Shown in pieces: positions 1 to 7,672 of a stretch of 22,783 bases of DNA; the stretch's first letter is position 1; each line of letters opens with the position of its first letter. The position numbers and the translations under genes are program-made. The stretch is taken from positions 1 to 22,783 of the forward strand of contig JAVVUK010000017.1 in the NCBI GenBank assembly GCA_036653215.1, in the 5' to 3' direction. The notes beneath the pieces were generated by a model, which made no database searches, had not been told where the DNA came from, and was given only the letters and a program-made list of their open reading frames with translations. Source of the stretch: JADFUS01 sp036653215. GTDB lineage: Bacteria; Bacteroidota; Bacteroidia; Bacteroidales; Rikenellaceae.

Positions 1-692
1 ACTCCTTCCTTGTCCATAGCTTCCACCAAAAGACGATATGCAGAAACCATAACTGTTGTGTTACTCGATTTCATGGAAAGCACAACCTCATTGAAGTCAT
101 ATTTTTTACATATACGGATAAATTCCATCGCCGACTCAACCATGCCGGCTGGTGTATCTCCATATCGAGACATAATACGGTCTGAAAGAGAGCCGTGATT
201 GACACCTATACGTATTGCTGTCTTATGCTCTTTTGCAATATTAAGGAGTGATAAAACTGCCTTATCGAGCTTTTTGAGTTCTTCAATATATTCCTCTTCC
301 GTATATTCGAGCTTTTCCCAACGAGCACGCCCGTCTATAAAGTTACCTGGATTTATACGTACTTTCTCGACAATAGCAGCAGCTGTGAGTGCTGCTTTGG
401 CATTAAAATGGATGTCGGCAATAAGAGGCACTAAACACCCTTTTTCTCTAAGACCTTTATTTATAAGGGCAAGTGACGATGCTTCACGAACACCTTGTGC
501 CGTAAAACGCACCATCTCTCCTCCTGCATCAGCAATTCGCAAGGCTTGTTCTATTGCCTCTTCAATATTATTTGTACCTACCGTAGCCATAGATTGCACC
601 ACGATATGATTATCCCCTCCAATAACGACATTCTCACCTACTTTTACAGGGGTTGTTTTTCGTCTTTTATATATAAATTCGTCTCTTCCCAT
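1..692 (-). CDS. ispG: 4-hydroxy-3-methylbut-2-enyl diphosphate synthase IspG (GcpE), N-terminal part
   Basis: IspG converts methylerythritol cyclodiphosphate to HMBPP in the MEP isoprenoid pathway, using a 4Fe-4S cluster. The gene runs off the left edge, so only the first 230 codons are visible; they form most of the TIM-barrel half. Reading the reverse strand I see family motifs in order: VQSMA, EMVRFTAQG, PLIADIHFN and VRINPGNF. The cluster cysteines lie in the C-terminal domain outside the window. The ATG at 692 begins MGRDEFIYKRR. An ATG at 702 is out of frame. The start is six bases past the stop of the upstream WG-repeat gene, and I find no TAnnTTTG promoter in that gene's 3' end, so co-transcription with the vWA/WG pair is likely. 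Composition (about 47% GC in one hand-counted line) is higher than that pair's. Confidence 0.95.
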   Translation of the reverse strand, partial: MGRDEFIYKRRKTTPVKVGENVVIGGDNHIVVQSMATVGTNNIEEAIEQALRIADAGGEMVRFTAQGVREASSLALINKGLREKGCLVPLIADIHFNAKAALTAAAIVEKVRINPGNFIDGRARWEKLEYTEEEYIEELKKLDKAVLSLLNIAKEHKTAIRIGVNHGSLSDRIMSRYGDTPAGMVESAMEFIRICKKYDFNEVVLSMKSSNTTVMVSAYRLLVEAMDKEG

Positions 693-698
693 AATAGA

Positions 699-2057
699 TC
701 ATATCTTATCACCAAAAATGTCCAACACAACAGAGACTCCATTTCGTGTAGCAGTAGTCATCATCTTAGAAAAAGGTTCTATCTTGTCGTATTCTGTTTT
801 TATAACCTCATCACCCAAAGTGTTTATAACGCCAAAAAGGTTATTATCAGGCGATTGTACAACAGCACAGCCATCTATAAATTTGCCTATTGTCTTGTAC
901 TTATCTTTAACTATTATTTTACCAATTCTATTGATGACACCAAATAAATCATCTCTCTTAAAGATATATATGTTATTTAATCCATCCCATGAGAGTTCTT
1001 TAAATATGAAATTTAATAATTGTATATTATCTCTATTTATTGAACCATAGAATATGCCCTTCTTAACAACCGCTATATTTTCATAAAAGCAGCCTGCCTC
1101 GTCATATATAAAAGGAATTTTAACTTCGTCTTTTATGTTAATATATCCCCATTTTTGTAACTCTTTATGGTATGTAGCTATTCTATTTTCACTATAAGAC
1201 CCACTAATTGTTTTTGTAGATTTTAAGATCAATCCAGAAACAGTATCACAAATATTTTGTAATGTGGCAACAATATTTCCACGATCACTTTCATGAATTA
1301 ATTTCTCGGCATTAACAAGACTTTTCCCTGTTATAGACCTTAGCATAGATAGGTTTTCCTCTATTATGTTTATGAAGTCTTTAGAGTTATAGTAGTTGAC
1401 ATCAGCTACTTTATATGGTTTATTAATATAGACATTATGGTCGCAAGACATTTCCATAAGTATACTAATTAACATATTGAGGATATAATTTTTGAATGAG
1501 GTTATGATGTCTTTGTCAACATCGCTAACATATATAACTTTGATATTTTTAATAGGAGATAAAACGACACTCTTTTTATGTAAGAAACAATTGTCGAAAG
1601 AGAATTTGTTTATCACAATGCCTTTTGAAGATAGAGCAATTAGAAATTTTAGGAACCCAATTATTATCTCTCTGTTTTGTTGATTGTCAGCACTATTAGG
1701 TGTGACAAATGATAAAAGTTCTTGTGGCTCATTATCGATCATTAAAACATCGACCAATACCTCTTCCCCACGTATATTTATAATTGATAATTCGTTTTTA
1801 TATAAACGTGTCTCTACAGATAAACCATCTAAAAAAATATAGTCTTTATCTTTATGTAGAGTGCCATTTTTTAGATTTATCTTTAAAAATTTAGATTTCT
1901 CTTGATGTCTTACTTGAATAAAAAAATAGTCATCTTCACAAATGTGCATACATTTATTGTTCTCATCAAGTTCAGAGAATACCCCTTTGAGGGTCTTAAA
2001 TGGATTTGGATTTAAGAATAAAGCATCCTTTATATCTATTATTCTAAGTTTATTCAT
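699..2057 (-). CDS. WG-repeat protein with kinase-like (probably inactive) N-terminal half
   Basis: This is a 452-residue protein with no signal peptide or membrane segment. Residues about 296-452 hold four or five degenerate WG (KWG) repeats: KWGYINIKDEVKIP, DDLFGVINRIGKI and NNLFGVINTLGDEV, each followed by a KYK- or EYDKIEPF-type segment. Such repeats usually form beta-propeller-like binding surfaces. Residues about 130-205 resemble the C-lobe core of a protein kinase: LIALSSKGIVINKFSFDN aligns by eye with the L-HSKGIVHRDLKPDN catalytic loop, and DKDIITSFKNYILNML with the D-SLG--LYE helix. The HRD Asp is Lys151, and no DFG follows at SPIK, so any kinase fold would be inactive. The gene begins four bases after the vWA gene and is AT-rich (27% GC in one hand-counted line). 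The WG call is fairly firm; the pseudokinase reading is inference. Confidence 0.75.
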   Translation of the reverse strand: MNKLRIIDIKDALFLNPNPFKTLKGVFSELDENNKCMHICEDDYFFIQVRHQEKSKFLKINLKNGTLHKDKDYIFLDGLSVETRLYKNELSIINIRGEEVLVDVLMIDNEPQELLSFVTPNSADNQQNREIIIGFLKFLIALSSKGIVINKFSFDNCFLHKKSVVLSPIKNIKVIYVSDVDKDIITSFKNYILNMLISILMEMSCDHNVYINKPYKVADVNYYNSKDFINIIEENLSMLRSITGKSLVNAEKLIHESDRGNIVATLQNICDTVSGLILKSTKTISGSYSENRIATYHKELQKWGYINIKDEVKIPFIYDEAGCFYENIAVVKKGIFYGSINRDNIQLLNFIFKELSWDGLNNIYIFKRDDLFGVINRIGKIIVKDKYKTIGKFIDGCAVVQSPDNNLFGVINTLGDEVIKTEYDKIEPFSKMMTTATRNGVSVVLDIFGDKI

Positions 2058-2061
2058 AATA

Positions 2062-2964
2062 TTAGAGATTTTTAGTTAATGTAACTGTTCCAATATTAAT
2101 TACCTCTAATATTGTAGCTATATTTGAGTTAAAAGTCATCATCCGAGAGTTTATAACCTCTTCTATATCAACAGCATTTTTCACTTCTCGAACCATTTTC
2201 AGCATATTCTTAGGAAAGATACTTGACATATCGAATAGGTATTGAGCGTTTTTTAGGGGTTGTAACTCATCTTTGTGAGACGGAAATTTTATGGCGTTAT
2301 TTTCTTCTTGAGAGCCTATAACGTGGATGTTAAGGAGTAATACGTTTCCGTCATGAGTATGCAACGATTTAATCTTTTGTGATAAGGTTACAACATCAGA
2401 CATAGGAGCATCAGTAGATTCTCCGTCAGTGATATGTATAATAATAGGTGGAAAATTACGAGTATCACTATGTTCGTCTATCCAAAATTTAGTTAGGTCG
2501 TAAGCCTTTTTAAGAGCTTTATACATTGGAGTACTTCCACTTGCAGTAGGATGTATATATTGTGGAACTTTATATTGAGCAAACATATTCTCACCAGAAG
2601 AGTTGATTATCTTTCTCTGTTGAATTACATTTTCTACCGACGCACTTACAATATCGTTTACACTATAAAAATCGTTTCCTATGCTACTATCACCTATCGT
2701 ATCTTCAAATAAGTTGACTATGCTATTTTCAGAATATCCAATAGCCATAAATTCAAAATAGTTATAATGAGACGAGCATTTGTTACAACTGCTGACAATC
2801 TCATATATCGTACGATTTACTATGGTGCTCAGAGCTACACATTTGGTCATCTTACAACCTTCATAGTAAACCTCTTCACACATTGAACCAGACAAATCAA
2901 GAACAAAGCCTATCATTGCCGGAGTGTTCCTTGTTATAGGTGCCGAATATATTTGATTTTTCAT
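2062..2964 (-). CDS. vWA domain protein, TerY-like, with intact MIDAS
   Basis: This 300-residue cytoplasmic protein is almost entirely one von Willebrand factor A domain. The metal-ion-dependent adhesion site is complete: D23-x-S25-x-S27 in FVLDLSGSM, T145 in SGSTPMYKAL, and D180 in HITDGEST. Placement of the Thr inside a GSTP motif is typical of TerY-type bacterial vWA proteins, which often work beside a protein kinase and a PP2C phosphatase. A cluster of cysteines (C29, C37, C42, C60, C63, then H66) could bind metal, but this is unproven. It is the first gene of a vWA, WG-repeat, ispG series with a four-base gap to the next gene. I find no consensus promoter in the 73 bases between it and tRNA-His on this strand. 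The target is unknown; stress signalling or a contact-dependent regulatory role is plausible. Confidence 0.85.
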   Translation of the reverse strand: MKNQIYSAPITRNTPAMIGFVLDLSGSMCEEVYYEGCKMTKCVALSTIVNRTIYEIVSSCNKCSSHYNYFEFMAIGYSENSIVNLFEDTIGDSSIGNDFYSVNDIVSASVENVIQQRKIINSSGENMFAQYKVPQYIHPTASGSTPMYKALKKAYDLTKFWIDEHSDTRNFPPIIIHITDGESTDAPMSDVVTLSQKIKSLHTHDGNVLLLNIHVIGSQEENNAIKFPSHKDELQPLKNAQYLFDMSSIFPKNMLKMVREVKNAVDIEEVINSRMMTFNSNIATILEVINIGTVTLTKNL

Positions 2965-2989
2965 AATGTCATAAAAAAGATTAAATTAA

Positions 2990-3021
2990 TTTGGAAGTAA
3001 TGAATAAAGATCGTACATTTG
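2990..3021 (+). promoter_or_regulatory. Bacteroidota primary-sigma promoter of tRNA-His
   Basis: A -33 element TTTG (2990-2993) and a -7 element TACATTTG (3014-3021) are separated by exactly 20 bases, a full match to the TTTG/TAnnTTTG consensus of Bacteroidota. Transcription would start near 3028, about ten bases before the tRNA. Confidence 0.85.
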
Positions 3022-3037
3022 CACCGTTAAAAGACAC

Positions 3038-3112
3038 GGTGAATGTAGTTCAGTTGGTTAGAACGTCTGATTGTGGTTCAGAAGGTCGTGGGTTCGAGAC
3101 CCACCCTTCACC
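3038..3112 (+). tRNA. tRNA-His (GTG anticodon)
   Basis: The cloverleaf folds by hand: an acceptor stem of seven pairs plus G-1 (3038) opposite C73 (3112), the histidine identity pair; D stem GTTC/GAAC; anticodon stem TCTGA/TCAGA around loop TTGTGGT (anticodon GTG, 3072-3074); and T stem GTGGG/CCCAC with loop TTCGAGA. CCA is not encoded, because CTG follows. One acceptor pair, T at 3044 against C at 3106, is a mismatch. The gene has its own consensus promoter and a strong terminator, and it points at hisS, which encodes its own synthetase. Confidence 0.96.
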
Positions 3113-3118
3113 CTGAAA

Positions 3119-3147
3119 GAGAGTAGATTTTTTCTACTCTCTTTTTT
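3119..3147 (+). terminator. Intrinsic terminator after tRNA-His
   Basis: Perfect 9-bp stem GAGAGTAGA (3119-3127) / TCTACTCTC (3133-3141) with a 5-T loop, followed by six T. On the minus strand the same hairpin sits just past the hisS stop codon but is followed by only TTTCAGGG, so it should be weak in that direction. Confidence 0.9.
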
Positions 3148-4501
3148 ATTGTAGTTTGTCTATTATGTTGTCTAACAGAGAAGTTATCTGTTCTCCCGTT
3201 TTCATATTTTTCACCATCGCACTACCCTTTGCAAGTTCATCATCACCAATAATAACAACAAAAGGGATGTCTTTGCGATTAGCATATTCCATTTGCTTTT
3301 TGATTTTTGCATTGTCTGGATATATTTCTGCGGCAAAACCTTCCTTACGTACTTTGGCTATTGCTTTAAGTGCAGCTAATTCACTTTCACCCCCAAAGTT
3401 CAAGAACAACACTTTAGTAAGGCTCTCTGCCGATGCTGGGAAAAGCTCTAAAGAACTCATAACATCATATATCCTGTCTGCTCCAAAAGAGATACCAACA
3501 CCAGACATATCTTTTAATCCGAATATGCCAGTTAAATCATCATAACGTCCACCACCAGAGATGCTTCCTATGGCAAAATCTTTCGCTTTGACCTCAAATA
3601 TAGCTCCTGTATAATAGTTTAATCCACGAGCTAAGGAAAGGTCTATTTCAAGGTCTATATCTACTTTTAGGGTATCTACATAAGACAATAGCTCTCTCAT
3701 CTCGGCAACTCCCTTCATCCCTACTTCAGATGATGAGATGATAGTCTCTATTTGCGATAGTTTCTCTAAAGAAGTGCCTTTAAGTTCTAATATAGGTTTT
3801 AACTTTTTAACAGCTACCTCGTCTATTCCTCTCTCAAGAAGTTCCTTTTCAACAGCCTCAAGTCCTATTTTGTCAAGTTTGTCGATAGCAACGGTAATAT
3901 CCATCATCTTATCGGCATGACCTATGGCTTCGGAAATGCCATATAGGATCTTTCTGTTATTGAGTTTTAAGGTTATGTTTATATTTAAATCGGCAAATAC
4001 ATCGGATACGATCTGTACTAACTCTAACTCGTTAAGCATAGATCTACTTCCTATGACATCTACATCACATTGACAAAACTCTCTGTAACGTCCCTTTTGA
4101 GGTCTGTCAGCACGCCATACTGGTTGTATCTGGTAACGTTTAAAAGGAAACACCAACTCTGATTGGTGTTGCACCACATAACGAGCAAAGGGGACTGTAA
4201 GGTCATACCTAAGTCCTTTTTCACATATTGCCGCCGCCACAGCTGCACTATTATCATGCTCTGAAGGGAGCTTACTTAAAAAATCACCAGAGTCAAGCAC
4301 TTTAAATAGTAGTTTGTCACCCTCCTCTCCATATTTACCCATAAGGGTAGAGAGATTTTCCATCGTTGGGGTTTCAAGAGGCATATAGCTATATTTCTCG
4401 AATACGTTTTTTATAGTATCAAAAATATATCTTCTACGCAACATCTCTAAAGAGCCGAAATCACGCATACCTTTTGGTATTGACGGTTTGTTTATTGCCA
4501 T
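3146..4501 (-). CDS. hisS: Histidine--tRNA ligase
   Basis: This class II aminoacyl-tRNA synthetase charges tRNA-His with histidine. Its 451 residues match the usual Bacteroidota length. Class II motif 2 lies around residues 122-145 (RYQIQPVWRADRP...YREFCQCDVD), the histidine-binding motif ARGLNYYTG is at 291-299, and motif 3 (GVGISFGADRIYD) is at 335-347. Residues from about 362 form the alpha/beta anticodon-binding domain. The ATG at 4501 lies two bases past the ettA stop, making hisS the last gene of the DUF5606-ettA-hisS operon. It converges on tRNA-His, its own substrate. The stop codon lies within the T tract of the tRNA terminator. Confidence 0.98.
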   Translation of the reverse strand: MAINKPSIPKGMRDFGSLEMLRRRYIFDTIKNVFEKYSYMPLETPTMENLSTLMGKYGEEGDKLLFKVLDSGDFLSKLPSEHDNSAAVAAAICEKGLRYDLTVPFARYVVQHQSELVFPFKRYQIQPVWRADRPQKGRYREFCQCDVDVIGSRSMLNELELVQIVSDVFADLNINITLKLNNRKILYGISEAIGHADKMMDITVAIDKLDKIGLEAVEKELLERGIDEVAVKKLKPILELKGTSLEKLSQIETIISSSEVGMKGVAEMRELLSYVDTLKVDIDLEIDLSLARGLNYYTGAIFEVKAKDFAIGSISGGGRYDDLTGIFGLKDMSGVGISFGADRIYDVMSSLELFPASAESLTKVLFLNFGGESELAALKAIAKVRKEGFAAEIYPDNAKIKKQMEYANRKDIPFVVIIGDDELAKGSAMVKNMKTGEQITSLLDNIIDKLQ

Positions 4502-4503
4502 TT

Positions 4504-6186
4504 TTAATCTATCAATTTTTTATATCTTATTTTCTTAGGTTCAACATCACCCAAGCGTTTCTTTTTATTTTCTTCATAATCGGTATATCCACCCTCAAAG
4601 AAGACAACTTCTGAGTCGCCCTCAAAGGCAAGAATATGAGTGGCTATACGGTCTAAAAACCACCTGTCGTGAGATATGACAACAGCACAACCGGCAAAGC
4701 TTTCTAAGCCTTCCTCTAATGCACGTAACGTATTTACGTCTATGTCGTTTGTAGGCTCATCGAGAAGCAAAACGTTACCTTCTTCCTTAAGAGCTATGGC
4801 AAGGTGAAGCCTGTTACGTTCACCACCAGAAAGGTTCCCACATTTCTTTTCTTGGTCTCCACCAGAGAAGTTGAACCTCCCTACATATGCACGTGCGTTT
4901 ATGTTTCTTCCTTCAAGAATTATGTTCTCACCACCCTCAGAGATAACCTCGTATACTGTTTTATCGGCAACAATAGATTTATGTGATTGATCTACATAAG
5001 CTAATTTTACCGTTTCTCCAACTTTAAAATCGCCACTATCACAAACCTCTTGTCCCATGATAAGTCTAAAAAGTGTAGTCTTTCCTGTTCCGTTAGCACC
5101 AATAACACCTACGATACCTGCCGGAGGGAGTTTAAAGGTAAGGTTGTTAAATAACACTTTATTACCATACGATTTTGTTATTCCATTTGCTTCGATAACC
5201 ATATCGCCAAGACGAGGTCCATTAGGAATAAATATCTCTAACTTCTCTTCTTTTTGTCTACCATCTTCATTAAGCATCTTATCGTAAGCTCCAAGACGAG
5301 CTTTGCTCTTTGCCTGACGAGCCTTTGGAGTCATACGCACCCATTCAAGTTCCCTTTCGAGAGTCTTACGACGTTTGCTTGCTTGTTTTTCTTCCGAAGC
5401 CATACGTTGAGTTTTCTGATCGAGCCAACTTGAGTAATTACCCTCCCAAGGTATGCCTTCTCCCCTATCGAGTTCTAATATCCAACCCGCAACATTATCA
5501 AGGAAGTAACGGTCGTGAGTAACGGCAATTACAGTTCCTTTATATTGTTTAAGGTGCATCTCTAACCAATCTATGCTCTCGGCATCTAAGTGGTTAGTAG
5601 GCTCATCTAAAAGTAAGACATCGGGTTCTTGAAGCAAGATACGACATAATGCCACCCTACGACGTTCTCCACCTGAGAGGATCCCTATCTTAGCATCTTC
5701 ATCGGGACAACGTAAAGCATCCATAGCACGAGACAACGTGGCATCAAGCTCCCATCCGTTTTTGTGATCTATTGCCTCTGTAAGCTCTCCTTGACGAATT
5801 ATAAGTTTATTCATCTCCTCATCATCCATAGGCTCAAGAAATTTGTTGTTTACCTCTTCATATTCTTTTAGTAGGGCAACAACATCGGCACACCCCTCTT
5901 CCACAACCTCACGCACCGTTTTCTCATCGTCAAGGATAGGCTCTTGAGATAGGTATCCGACACTATATCCGGGAGAGAATACTACTTCTCCCTTATCGGG
6001 CTTATCGATACCTGCAATTATTTTCATCAATGTACTCTTACCAGAGCCATTAAGACCTATGATACCGATCTTAGCACCATAGTAAAAAGACAAGTATATA
6101 TTATCGAGCACTTTCTTTTGGTTGTTAAAGGTCTTTGAGACCCCAACCATAGAAAAGATGATTTTCTTATCGTCAACAACAGCCAT
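4504..6186 (-). CDS. ettA: Energy-dependent translational throttle protein EttA (ABC-F ATPase)
   Basis: EttA is a soluble ABC-F protein that binds the ribosomal E site and gates entry into the elongation cycle according to the ATP/ADP ratio. At 560 residues it matches E. coli EttA (555) nearly end to end. Domain 1 has Walker A GLNGSGKST (44-52), signature LSGGERRRVAL (170-180) and Walker B LLLDEPTNHLD (191-201). The insert at about 94-140 is the EttA arm. The linker (255-320) carries WEGNYSSWLDQK and ELEWVRMTPKARQAKSKARL. Domain 2 has Walker A GANGTGKTT (363-371), signature LSGGERNRL (452-460) and LLLDEPTNDID. The C-terminus ends in a basic KKIRYKKL tail. No transmembrane segments are present. 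It is separated by two bases from both neighbours, so translational coupling with hisS and the DUF5606 gene is likely. Confidence 0.96.
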   Translation of the reverse strand: MAVVDDKKIIFSMVGVSKTFNNQKKVLDNIYLSFYYGAKIGIIGLNGSGKSTLMKIIAGIDKPDKGEVVFSPGYSVGYLSQEPILDDEKTVREVVEEGCADVVALLKEYEEVNNKFLEPMDDEEMNKLIIRQGELTEAIDHKNGWELDATLSRAMDALRCPDEDAKIGILSGGERRRVALCRILLQEPDVLLLDEPTNHLDAESIDWLEMHLKQYKGTVIAVTHDRYFLDNVAGWILELDRGEGIPWEGNYSSWLDQKTQRMASEEKQASKRRKTLERELEWVRMTPKARQAKSKARLGAYDKMLNEDGRQKEEKLEIFIPNGPRLGDMVIEANGITKSYGNKVLFNNLTFKLPPAGIVGVIGANGTGKTTLFRLIMGQEVCDSGDFKVGETVKLAYVDQSHKSIVADKTVYEVISEGGENIILEGRNINARAYVGRFNFSGGDQEKKCGNLSGGERNRLHLAIALKEEGNVLLLDEPTNDIDVNTLRALEEGLESFAGCAVVISHDRWFLDRIATHILAFEGDSEVVFFEGGYTDYEENKKKRLGDVEPKKIRYKKLID

Positions 6187-6188
6187 TA

Positions 6189-6605
6189 TTATTGTTCCTC
6201 CTTTTGAGTATCTTCTTTTTCAACAAATTCGGTCATTCCATATGCTATAAGCATATTATACCATGCAAACACCTTTTTTATATCCGAGCTATGTACTCTA
6301 TCTTTATCATAAGAAGGCAGATATTCGCCAAAAGCCTTTGTCAGTTCTTTAATGTCAGACTTTGAGTTTATTGCTTCTTTTCCATTTAGGGCATCGTGCA
6401 TTTTCTGAAACACCTCTGCTAAAGGAATATCTTCACCCTCCGTATATATCGCTATATCGTTTAATGAACTTACTTTTGCTGTTGCAGAAACAGGGAAACG
6501 ACGTTTGTCAACTATTGACTCAACGATTATACCTGCTTTACCTTGTGCAAGATACATAAATAGACCTGGCTGACCAGAAATTGCTATTACTTCCGAAAAT
6601 TTCAT
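6189..6605 (-). CDS. DUF5606 domain protein
   Basis: A 138-residue cytoplasmic protein that I recognise as the DUF5606 type, a family seen in Bacteroidota with no established function. The N-terminus MKFSEVIAISGQPGLF and the segment VESIVDKRRFPVSATAKVSSL look like a small beta-rich domain followed by helices. The C-terminus is charged (EFVEKEDTQKEEQ). It is the first gene of a three-gene operon with ettA and hisS, with a two-base gap to ettA, and it has a near-consensus promoter just upstream. The context suggests a link with translation, but nothing in the sequence proves it. The domain identity is from memory of the family. Confidence 0.85.
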   Translation of the reverse strand: MKFSEVIAISGQPGLFMYLAQGKAGIIVESIVDKRRFPVSATAKVSSLNDIAIYTEGEDIPLAEVFQKMHDALNGKEAINSKSDIKELTKAFGEYLPSYDKDRVHSSDIKKVFAWYNMLIAYGMTEFVEKEDTQKEEQ

Positions 6606-6638
6606 GTGTTTATTCTTTTTTATATTATTTTATTTATA

Positions 6639-6670
6639 CAAATATAGCTATTTTTTAGAAGTTGACTAAA
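6639..6670 (-). promoter_or_regulatory. Promoter of DUF5606-ettA-hisS operon
   Basis: On the minus strand, TATATTTG (6639-6646) matches the -7 consensus, with TTTA (6667-6670), one base off TTTG, 20 bases upstream. The -33 overlaps the stop codon of the EamA gene. The predicted start near 6632 leaves a leader of about 27 bases. Confidence 0.65.
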
Positions 6671-7565
6671 TTTTCTTAGATTTTATAGATGTAGTGCCAT
6701 ATATTAGCCCTAAAATTGTTACTATGATACCAAATATTTGAAGTGGTAACAACCTCTCTGAGAATATGAAATATGCACCTATGGCAGCAACTATTGGAGA
6801 TAAATAATTTATTAACGTTGTCGTTGCAGCACCTAAATTTTTGATGCTATTGACATAAAAGAGAAAAGCCAAAGATGAACATACCACACCAACAATTACC
6901 AAATAGCATATTGTCTCGGAAGTAAATTGAACTTGCAAGAAGTTTTTGTAGTCGAAGATGAAAAATATAGGGATGAAGAGGAATACCCCAATGATATTTT
7001 GATATGTTGTAATGGTAATTGGCGAATATCGTCGTGTCAGTCGTCTCACCACAGTGCTATATCCTGTTGCGCATAATACGGCTCCCACAGCAAGTACTAT
7101 TCCTAAAGGGCTTTTCAAAAGTTGTGAATTTTCATCGCCTCCCATGATTACCGCCACAACGCCAATTACAGAGATGGCAATACCATATTTCAGACGTGGA
7201 TTAGGTTTTATCTTTTCTGTGATATATATCTCTAAAGGGACAAGAATAGGGACACAACACATAAGCAGAGCTACAAAAGTAGGAGATGAATGCTTGATGG
7301 CATTTAGCTCGAAGATAAAATATATAACAGGCTGAAAAAGAGACAGTAACACAAGAGTGTAGAAGTCTTTCATCCCATTAATTTTCATGTTGCTCCTTGT
7401 TACAAGGACAAAAAGACACATCGAAATAGCAGCGATTAGGGTTCTTATAGATATTATAGATACAGCATTCATCGTAAGAAGAAGTTTTCCCGACAATACA
7501 TAAGAGAGCCCCCATACAACATCTGCAAAAATAACACCTAAAAGACTTTTACTTTTTATTCCCAT
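6666..7565 (-). CDS. EamA/DMT-superfamily transporter
   Basis: An inner-membrane permease of the drug/metabolite transporter type, with about ten hydrophobic segments in two repeated EamA halves. The first starts SLLGVIFADVVWGLSYVLSG and the second GIVLAVGAVLCATGYSTVVR. The conserved second-half end SPIVAAIGAYFIFSERLLPLQIFG is clear. The substrate cannot be told from sequence; amino acids, purines or other metabolites are all known for the family. The reading frame stays open to a TTG at 7598, but I place the start at the ATG at 7565 (299 residues). It gives the normal short cytoplasmic N-terminus (MGIKSKS), and the -7 promoter element lies between the two candidates. The gene is divergent from surE. 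No clear terminator follows, so read-through into DUF5606-ettA-hisS is possible. Confidence 0.93.
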   Translation of the reverse strand: MGIKSKSLLGVIFADVVWGLSYVLSGKLLLTMNAVSIISIRTLIAAISMCLFVLVTRSNMKINGMKDFYTLVLLSLFQPVIYFIFELNAIKHSSPTFVALLMCCVPILVPLEIYITEKIKPNPRLKYGIAISVIGVVAVIMGGDENSQLLKSPLGIVLAVGAVLCATGYSTVVRRLTRRYSPITITTYQNIIGVFLFIPIFFIFDYKNFLQVQFTSETICYLVIVGVVCSSLAFLFYVNSIKNLGAATTTLINYLSPIVAAIGAYFIFSERLLPLQIFGIIVTILGLIYGTTSIKSKKI

Positions 7566-7573
7566 AATGGACA

Positions 7574-7581
7574 CAAAGGTA
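7574..7581 (-). promoter_or_regulatory. -7 element for EamA transporter gene
   Basis: TACCTTTG on the minus strand matches TAnnTTTG and ends eight bases before the ATG at 7565. No good -33 TTTG is found at 19-21 bases. If used, transcription begins only a few bases before the start codon, giving a near-leaderless mRNA and excluding the TTG start at 7598. Confidence 0.5.
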
Positions 7582-7645
7582 AATAAAAAATATAGCAAAA
7601 CACCTCTTTTATAGAGTTTCTAAGAATATGATAAATATATTTTAT

Positions 7646-7653
7646 TATCTTTG
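7646..7653 (+). promoter_or_regulatory. -7 element for surE-glmM
   Basis: TATCTTTG matches TAnnTTTG and lies 19 bases before the surE ATG. The expected -33 position is AT-rich without a TTTG, so the promoter is either -7 driven or weak. Confidence 0.5.
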
Positions 7654-7672
7654 TATAACTAAATAATAATAT

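Noticed and set aside
495..947. Open frames on the plus strand over ispG and the WG-repeat gene
   Set aside because: They cross the boundary of two recognised minus-strand genes and read as low-complexity shadow translation.
2965..3037. tRNA-associated integration site
   Set aside because: The accessory pair lies on the 5' side of tRNA-His, no copy of the tRNA 3' end was seen at the far side near 692, and there is no integrase gene.
3156..3545. Open frame of 129 codons on the plus strand
   Set aside because: It lies wholly inside hisS, which has full class II synthetase motifs on the other strand, and shows no domain of its own.
7566..7598. Upstream start for the EamA transporter gene
   Set aside because: The upstream candidate is a TTG, and a consensus -7 element lies between it and the ATG at 7565, so it would not be transcribed from that promoter.
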